Shown in pieces: positions 6,614-10,623 of a stretch of 10,623 bases of DNA. The notes beneath the pieces were generated by a model. The model searched no databases and was not told the origin of the DNA. It was given only the letters and a program-made list of their open reading frames with translations. The DNA is from Asaia bogorensis. Its GTDB lineage: Bacteria > Pseudomonadota > Alphaproteobacteria > Acetobacterales > Acetobacteraceae. The stretch lies in contig CAMBXJ010000095.1 in the NCBI GenBank assembly GCA_945871455.1, positions 1-10,623 of the forward strand, read 5' to 3'. The position numbers and the translations under genes were made by a program. Position 1 is the stretch's first letter. Each line of letters starts with the position of its first letter.

Positions 6614-7674
6614 GACAGCGCCTCATATTCGGTGATTTGAGCATGGGTGAAAGCCGCCATGTCCTGGCCGAGCGCCCAGGCGCGGTACCAGGATGCGGTG
6701 GCATCGATCATGGCGTGGCCGCGCAATCGGTCGGCCCAGCCGAGTGTGTGGCGGGCCAGGTGGGACTCCAGCGCCAATGCCTGGGTTTCCGGCATTCGCT
6801 CATCGGCCGCATGGGTCCAACAGGTCGGCGCATCCAGGGCCGCGAGCATGGCATCCGCGACCCGGCCCACCGAGGCCCGCGGACCGTCGCCGGGGCCGAA
6901 ATTCAAGGCCGGTGGCAGGGTTCGACCAGACGCCAGCGCCGCCACGTACATCAGATAGCCGCTGACGCAGTCCAGCACGTGCTGCCAGGGACGGGTCGCG
7001 TCCGGATTGCGCAGGATCGGCCGTTGACCGGACCGGGCGGAGCGTACGACATCCGGGATCAGCCGATCGGCGGCAAAATCGCCCCCGCCGATCACGTTGC
7101 CGGCGCGCGCGGTGGCGACCGTCACTCCGTTTGGCGCCAGGAAACCATGGGCCATGGACGCGGTCACGATTTCGCACGCGGCCTTGGATGCCGCGTAAGG
7201 GTCGCGACCGCCCAGCCGGTCGTTCTCCCGGTGGGCATGCCCGCTTTCGTTGTTGTGGTAGACCTTGTCCGTCGTGATAACCAGGACGGCGGTCAGACCT
7301 GGAACGTCGCGCAGTGCATCCAGCACATGGACCGTGCCGAGCACGTTGACGGCGAAGGTCTCGACTGGGTCGGCAAAGGACTGCCGGACCAAGGGCTGCG
7401 CCGCCATGTGCAAAACGATCTCCGGGTCGGCCACCTTGATCGCATCGGCCAGCGCGGAGCGGTCGCGCAGATCGACGAAGGTCGATGCCATCAGCCGATC
7501 CAGCCCCAGCAGACCGAACAGGCTGGGTTGGTCGGGGGGCAGGGCGATGCCGGCCACATCTGCGCCCATCCGATGCAGCCAGAGCGCGGTCCAGGCGCCT
7601 TTGAAACCGGTATGCCCGGTCAGCAGGACGCGGCGACCGCGCCAAAAGTCGGGATCGGGAAGCGACGCCTGCAT
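6610..7674 (-). CDS. rfbG: CDP-glucose 4,6-dehydratase
   Basis: Converts CDP-D-glucose to CDP-4-keto-6-deoxy-D-glucose using tightly bound NAD+, the branch point to CDP-deoxysugars. The protein has 354 residues, normal for the family. The NAD-binding motif has the CDP-glucose dehydratase form TGHTGFKG (19-26). HMAAQPLVRQSF (89-100) and VITTDKVYHNNE (132-143) contain the catalytic Thr and acid/base region, and the YxxxK motif is intact in DPYAASKAACE (Tyr160, Lys164). GGGDFAADRLIPD (196-208) and the TRPWQHVLD block (227-235) are also typical. The start at ATG 7674 gives the normal N-terminus. The frame stays open upstream, but that part is an out-of-frame reading of rfbF. Only five bases separate it from the rfbF stop, and its own stop overlaps the methyltransferase ATG. 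Confidence 0.94.
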   Translation of the reverse strand: MQASLPDPDFWRGRRVLLTGHTGFKGAWTALWLHRMGADVAGIALPPDQPSLFGLLGLDRLMASTFVDLRDRSALADAIKVADPEIVLHMAAQPLVRQSFADPVETFAVNVLGTVHVLDALRDVPGLTAVLVITTDKVYHNNESGHAHRENDRLGGRDPYAASKAACEIVTASMAHGFLAPNGVTVATARAGNVIGGGDFAADRLIPDVVRSARSGQRPILRNPDATRPWQHVLDCVSGYLMYVAALASGRTLPPALNFGPGDGPRASVGRVADAMLAALDAPTCWTHAADERMPETQALALESHLARHTLGWADRLRGHAMIDATASWYRAWALGQDMAAFTHAQITEYEALS

Positions 7675-7679
7675 CCGGG

Positions 7680-8459
7680 TCAATCCTTCCAGATTTTCCA
7701 GGGTGCCGCACCGGCTGACCACATCGCTTCCAACGCGGTCTTGTCGCGCAGAGTGTCCATGGGCTGCCAGAAACCGGGGTGGCGGAACGCGCGCAGTTCG
7801 CCGTCGCGAGCCAGGCCTTCCAGCGGCGCGGTCTCCCACGGCGTGTCGTCGTCGTCGATCCGGTCGATGACGGCGGGGTTCAGCACGAAGAATCCGCCAT
7901 TCACCACCGCGTTGTCGCCCGGGGGCTTTTCGACGAATTCCAGCACGTCGTCGTTTTCGGCGATCTTCAGGGCGCCGTAGCGGCCTGGCGGGGTGACGGC
8001 GGTGATCGTCGCCAGGCGTCCGTGCCGGTGGTGAAAGTCGATCAGGCTGGAGACGTCGACATCGGCGACGCCATCGCCATAGGTCATGCAAAAAGCTTCG
8101 TCGCTGTCCAGATACCGGGCGACGCGGCGCAGGCGACCACCTGTCATCGTGGATGCACCCGTATCCACCAACGTCACGCGCCACGGTTCGGCGTAGTTCT
8201 GGTGGTAGGTGGTTTCTCCGGTGCGCGCATCGACGGTGACGTCCGACGCATAGAGCATGTAGTTCGCGAAATACTCCTTGATCATGTGGCCGCGATAGCC
8301 AAGGCAGATCACGAAATCGGTGACGCCATGCACCGTGTAGATGTTCATGATGTGCCAAAGAATAGGCCGCCCGCCGATTTCAATCATCGGCTTCGGCCGT
8401 AGATGGGATTCCTCGGAGATGCGTGTGCCGAGCCCACCGGCAAGGATGACGGCCTTCAT
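7680..8459 (-). CDS. rfbF: Glucose-1-phosphate cytidylyltransferase
   Basis: Makes CDP-glucose from CTP and glucose-1-phosphate, the first committed step to CDP-deoxysugars. With the start at ATG 8459 the protein has 259 residues, matching the usual length of about 257. The N-terminal nucleotide-binding signature [12 protein letters not shown] is at 7-18, and [18 protein letters not shown] at 21-38 is the family block with the catalytic Lys. YGDGVADVD (127-135) carries the metal-binding Asp, EKP is at 177-179, NGGFFVLNP (187-195) contacts sugar, and [10 protein letters not shown] (231-240) is typical of this enzyme. A start ten codons further upstream is open but adds non-family residues inside the preceding gene. 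The chosen ATG overlaps the stop of the CmcI-family gene (ATGA), consistent with coupling. Confidence 0.95.
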   Translation of the reverse strand: MKAVILAGGLGTRISEESHLRPKPMIEIGGRPILWHIMNIYTVHGVTDFVICLGYRGHMIKEYFANYMLYASDVTVDARTGETTYHQNYAEPWRVTLVDTGASTMTGGRLRRVARYLDSDEAFCMTYGDGVADVDVSSLIDFHHRHGRLATITAVTPPGRYGALKIAENDDVLEFVEKPPGDNAVVNGGFFVLNPAVIDRIDDDDTPWETAPLEGLARDGELRAFRHPGFWQPMDTLRDKTALEAMWSAGAAPWKIWKD

Positions 8460-9223
8460 GGGAGCCGCCTGAGGTAGCATCGAGGCCAATAGGTCACGCG
8501 ATGGCGGACCTTGCCTTCATTGAATGGAAACGCCGGTTCGTCCGCAGTGAATTCGGGATGACGCGCCAGGAACGTGTCGATCGCCGACAGCGGATTGTTC
8601 CAGTTCCAGTCGGCACCGGTGCGTGGGGCGCCGGCGACCTGCGCCATGATCCCGTCGCAGGCGACGATATAGGACCCTGGGCTGACCAGTGGCGCGTAAT
8701 GCTCCAGTTCGGCTTCCACATGGGCCTGGCTGTGATTGCTGTCCAGGATGACCAGGACGGTCTCGTCCGGTTTGATCTCGGAACGGACGGTTTCGACCGT
8801 CGCGGGTGCGATGGAACTGCCTTCGACCAGCATGATGCGGGGCGCCATCGGATGCGCCTCGATCTCCACCCGGTTATGCGGGCGGATTTCGATATCGACG
8901 CCGATCACCCTGCCCTTTCCCATCGCGGCGAAAATCCCGGCATAGAAGACCAGGGATCCGCCATGGGCAACGCCGGTTTCTATCACCACATCCGGGCGCA
9001 GCCGCCAGATCACCTCCTGGATCCTGATCATATCTTCCGGTAACTGAATGATGGGACGTCCCATCCAGCTAAACCCGTAGACGTATTTTACGTCCCAGCC
9101 GCACCGCAGCCAGGCGGCTGAGACGGCTTCGAATGCATCCGGCGTGTCGAGTGCGTGTTCCGCGCGCGTGCCATCGGCTCGCTGCAGAATGACGCGACCG
9201 CCTGCCTCGTCGATCGTGAGCAT
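8456..9223 (-). CDS. CmcI-family SAM-dependent O-methyltransferase (cephalosporin hydroxylase/rhamnosyl O-methyltransferase family)
   Basis: Class I SAM methyltransferase of 255 residues in the family often named after cephalosporin hydroxylase CmcI. Members in polysaccharide loci are usually taken as sugar O-methyltransferases. Conserved blocks are [17 protein letters not shown] (49-65), SAM motif [11 protein letters not shown] (81-90), [13 protein letters not shown] (106-118) with Asp110, and a likely metal site built from Asp161 and His164 of [14 protein letters not shown] plus Asp190 of ACDGIM. The start at 9223 is supported by a perfect AGGAGG and by a family-like N-terminus; a later Met at residue 54 would cut into the conserved block. 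The gene overlaps the last 136 bases of the preceding SDR reading frame, discussed under findings. It probably methylates a hydroxyl of the CDP-sugar product or of a glycan residue; the acceptor is unknown. Confidence 0.88.
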   Translation of the reverse strand: MLTIDEAGGRVILQRADGTRAEHALDTPDAFEAVSAAWLRCGWDVKYVYGFSWMGRPIIQLPEDMIRIQEVIWRLRPDVVIETGVAHGGSLVFYAGIFAAMGKGRVIGVDIEIRPHNRVEIEAHPMAPRIMLVEGSSIAPATVETVRSEIKPDETVLVILDSNHSQAHVEAELEHYAPLVSPGSYIVACDGIMAQVAGAPRTGADWNWNNPLSAIDTFLARHPEFTADEPAFPFNEGKVRHRVTYWPRCYLRRLP

Positions 9224-10065
9224 GGGGCCTCCTGTCCGAGAGGCAGTGTGGCCAGATGTTCTAAAAGATTTGTTAACGGCGGCGGGAATTCCGCATTCAA
9301 CCGCGTGATTTCCATGCGCGGGAATCGGACCGCCGGCGCGCCCGGCGCGAAGGCGATTTCCCAGCCGAACCGGTCCCGCAGTGCATCGGCGATCTGTCGG
9401 TGCGAGACGTTGGTGCCGGCGGCCAGATTATAGATGCGATGTCGCCCGTGCTGCGCGATGGCGGGCAACAAGTGGACGACATCGTCCAGGCTGACATAGT
9501 CCTTTTCGGATTCCGCCGCCTGATGCAGCAGGACCCGTCCCGTGGCGCGTCCTTCCGCCAGCACCTGCCCCAGAAATGTGTCCGGCCCAGGATCGGTCGC
9601 ATAGACATTCGACAACCGGACCACTCGTGTGGTCGGTCGCCTGTCGGTCAGGCACAGGGCTTCACCGGTCAGTTTGGACAGATTGTAAAGGTCGGACGGG
9701 TCAGCAGGCCGGCATGTCAGCGCCGTGTCCTCATGGGTCGTCACACCGTTTGCATAGACACGGGTGGAAGACAGAAACAGAAACGAATCGTAGGTCAGTC
9801 CAGCCAGGCAACGCGCGGTGACACTGACATGGGCATCCGTCGTGTCGAGCGGGCGAGAGCGGAAATCGCCGGTCAGGCCGATGCAGTCGATCACGTGCCC
9901 GGCGGGCCGCCCGGATGCCAGGAAATCTGGCAGGTCCGACCGCCCGACCGCCTGCACGGTGTGCTGCCGAACGCGCAGATGCTCGGTAAGAGCCTGCCCT
10001 ATCGTGCCGCCGGCGCCCAGGACGGTGAAAAGCCCAGTCTCCACGGTCGCCTCAGTCCGCCGCAT
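9088..10065 (-). CDS. NAD-dependent epimerase/reductase (SDR), nucleotide-sugar type, with abnormal C-terminal tail
   Basis: SDR protein with the glycine motif GAGGTIG at residues 17-23, the catalytic Ser region LFLSSTRVYA (96-105), an intact YxxxK in DLYNLSKLTGE (Tyr127, Lys131), VRLSNVYA (149-156) and KDYVSLDDVVHLL (188-200). It probably reduces or epimerises the keto nucleotide sugar made by RfbG and the C-methyltransferase. I chose ATG 10065: the frame opens further upstream to 10116, but that adds a Gly/Arg-rich stretch inside the acyltransferase gene. From 10065 the protein is 325 residues and overlaps the acyltransferase stop by 14 bases. Residues after about 280 lie over the start of the CmcI-family gene in another frame. 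They are Ser/Arg-rich and unlike an SDR C-terminus, so the natural end is probably near 9223-9240 and a stop may have been lost or shifted. Confidence 0.78.
   Translation of the reverse strand: MRRTEATVETGLFTVLGAGGTIGQALTEHLRVRQHTVQAVGRSDLPDFLASGRPAGHVIDCIGLTGDFRSRPLDTTDAHVSVTARCLAGLTYDSFLFLSSTRVYANGVTTHEDTALTCRPADPSDLYNLSKLTGEALCLTDRRPTTRVVRLSNVYATDPGPDTFLGQVLAEGRATGRVLLHQAAESEKDYVSLDDVVHLLPAIAQHGRHRIYNLAAGTNVSHRQIADALRDRFGWEIAFAPGAPAVRFPRMEITRLNAEFPPPLTNLLEHLATLPLGQEAPCSRSTRQAVASFCSEPMARARNTHSTRRMHSKPSQPPGCGAAGT
9228..9233 (-). promoter_or_regulatory. Shine-Dalgarno AGGAGG fixing the CmcI-family gene start
   Basis: The minus strand reads AGGAGG, then CCCC, then ATG. This full-consensus ribosome site four bases before the start at 9223 shows that the CmcI-family gene begins inside the open frame of the preceding SDR. 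The SDR tail downstream of this point is therefore suspect. Confidence 0.75.
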
Positions 10066-10570
10066 CGGGTCGAGCCACCCGACGCCCACGCCACCCCCGC
10101 ACCCGCGCCGGCGCACCCACCGCGATGCAGTATGCCGGCAATGCCGCTCTCACCAACGAAGCCGCGCCAATCACGCTGCCGGTGCCGACATCGGCGCCAT
10201 CCACCAGAACCGTATTGGCGCCGATCCAAACGTCGTCGCCGATCACAATCCCCCCCCGACTGGGCTGAAACCCCTGCGAGCGGATCAACCGGTCCGGATC
10301 GGCAAATGCGTGGTTGGTCGCGGCGAACGTGCAATTCGCGGCGATCAACACATGCGCGCCGATACGAATGCCATGCCCCGTATAGAACACGCAGCCCGAG
10401 TTGATGACCGTCCCGCGCCCAATCACCACATCGCCACCACCCCCCGCCGGTTTGAACTTCACGAAGGAGTCGATCACCACATCGTCCTCGATGACGATGC
10501 GAGACCCGCGCACAGATTCTTCAATGTCGGCCAGCCGGGAAATCCGGGCCGAGGGCGCGACGATCAGCAC
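10052..10570 (-). CDS. Hexapeptide-repeat (left-handed beta-helix) acyltransferase, probably a sugar O-acetyltransferase
   Basis: Left-handed beta-helix acyltransferase. The isoleucine-patch turns appear as VIGRGT (49-54), GIRIGAHV (67-74), IVIGDDVWIGANT (108-120) and SVIGAAS (132-138). The insert with TNHAF (85-89, His87) matches the catalytic His loop of the xenobiotic/WbbJ-like acetyltransferases. Such proteins move an acetyl group from acetyl-CoA to a sugar hydroxyl or amine, here presumably on the same surface glycan. I place the start at GTG 10570: it has a GGAG eight bases upstream and gives an N-terminus (residues 1-20) that looks like the family, total 172 residues. The frame remains open to the right edge, with a TTG at 10615, so a longer protein starting outside the window cannot be excluded. 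It heads the visible part of the minus-strand operon. Confidence 0.8.
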   Translation of the reverse strand: MLIVAPSARISRLADIEESVRGSRIVIEDDVVIDSFVKFKPAGGGGDVVIGRGTVINSGCVFYTGHGIRIGAHVLIAANCTFAATNHAFADPDRLIRSQGFQPSRGGIVIGDDVWIGANTVLVDGADVGTGSVIGAASLVRAALPAYCIAVGAPARVRGWRGRRVARPDAAD

Positions 10571-10623
10571 GCCCCCTACTCCGCCGCGATCGGCAGTTGC
10601 GCCCGCACTCGCCAATCGTCCCA

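Noticed and set aside
6637..7980. 447-codon plus-strand open frame opposite rfbG and rfbF
   Set aside because: It spans two well-identified minus-strand genes and shows no motif; it is an antisense shadow of high-GC codon bias.
7675..8358. N-terminal extension of the rfbG frame by about 228 codons
   Set aside because: The extension is an out-of-frame reading of rfbF on the same strand, is rich in Arg and His, and is not part of the dehydratase family; the ATG at 7674 gives normal length.
9400..10404. 334-codon plus-strand open frame opposite the SDR and acyltransferase genes
   Set aside because: It crosses the junction of two recognised minus-strand genes and has no recognisable domain.

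Overview
The window is GC-rich, densely packed bacterial chromosome. Base composition, gene style and the apparent protein families suggest an alphaproteobacterium, probably near the Rhodospirillales; this is inference, because no rRNA or other phylogenetic marker is present. I see no mobile element, CRISPR array, tRNA or rRNA.

Left part, + strand (1-3129). An AT-rich palindrome of the Zur-operator type lies at the left edge and overlaps the start of a tiny ORF for a 34-residue one-helix membrane peptide. That ORF is joined by an ATGA overlap to a zinc ABC transporter ATPase (ZnuC/AztA type), followed by its membrane permease (ZnuB/AztB type). The zinc-binding protein is not in the window and may be encoded divergently just off the left edge. 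Next come a RidA-family protein and, coupled by a GTGA overlap, a multi-spanning membrane protein ending in a potassium-channel pore with a TVGFGD filter.

Middle, + strand (3178-5292). Two adjacent nucleotide-sugar genes: an extended SDR epimerase/dehydratase in which the usual catalytic Tyr of YxxxK is Asn, and a DegT/DnrJ/EryC1 sugar aminotransferase that keeps the PLP lysine.

Right part, - strand (10570 down to 5381), converging on the previous pair. A compact run of overlapping or nearly abutting genes, in transcription order: hexapeptide-repeat acyltransferase, SDR epimerase/reductase, CmcI-family O-methyltransferase, glucose-1-phosphate cytidylyltransferase (rfbF), CDP-glucose 4,6-dehydratase (rfbG), and a TylCIII/NovU-type sugar C-methyltransferase. 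Together they are best read as a route to a CDP-activated, C-methyl-branched 6-deoxyhexose, possibly also O-methylated and acylated, for a surface polysaccharide such as LPS O-antigen. No RfbH-type 3-dehydratase, glycosyltransferase, Wzx/Wzy or ABC exporter is visible, so the final sugar and the polymer it enters cannot be fixed from this window.

The observations most worth following are the Zur-box microprotein in front of the zinc transporter, the Tyr-to-Asn SDR, the read-through tail of the second SDR over the start of the CmcI gene, and the branched CDP-sugar route. I see no clear sign of a wholly new system.
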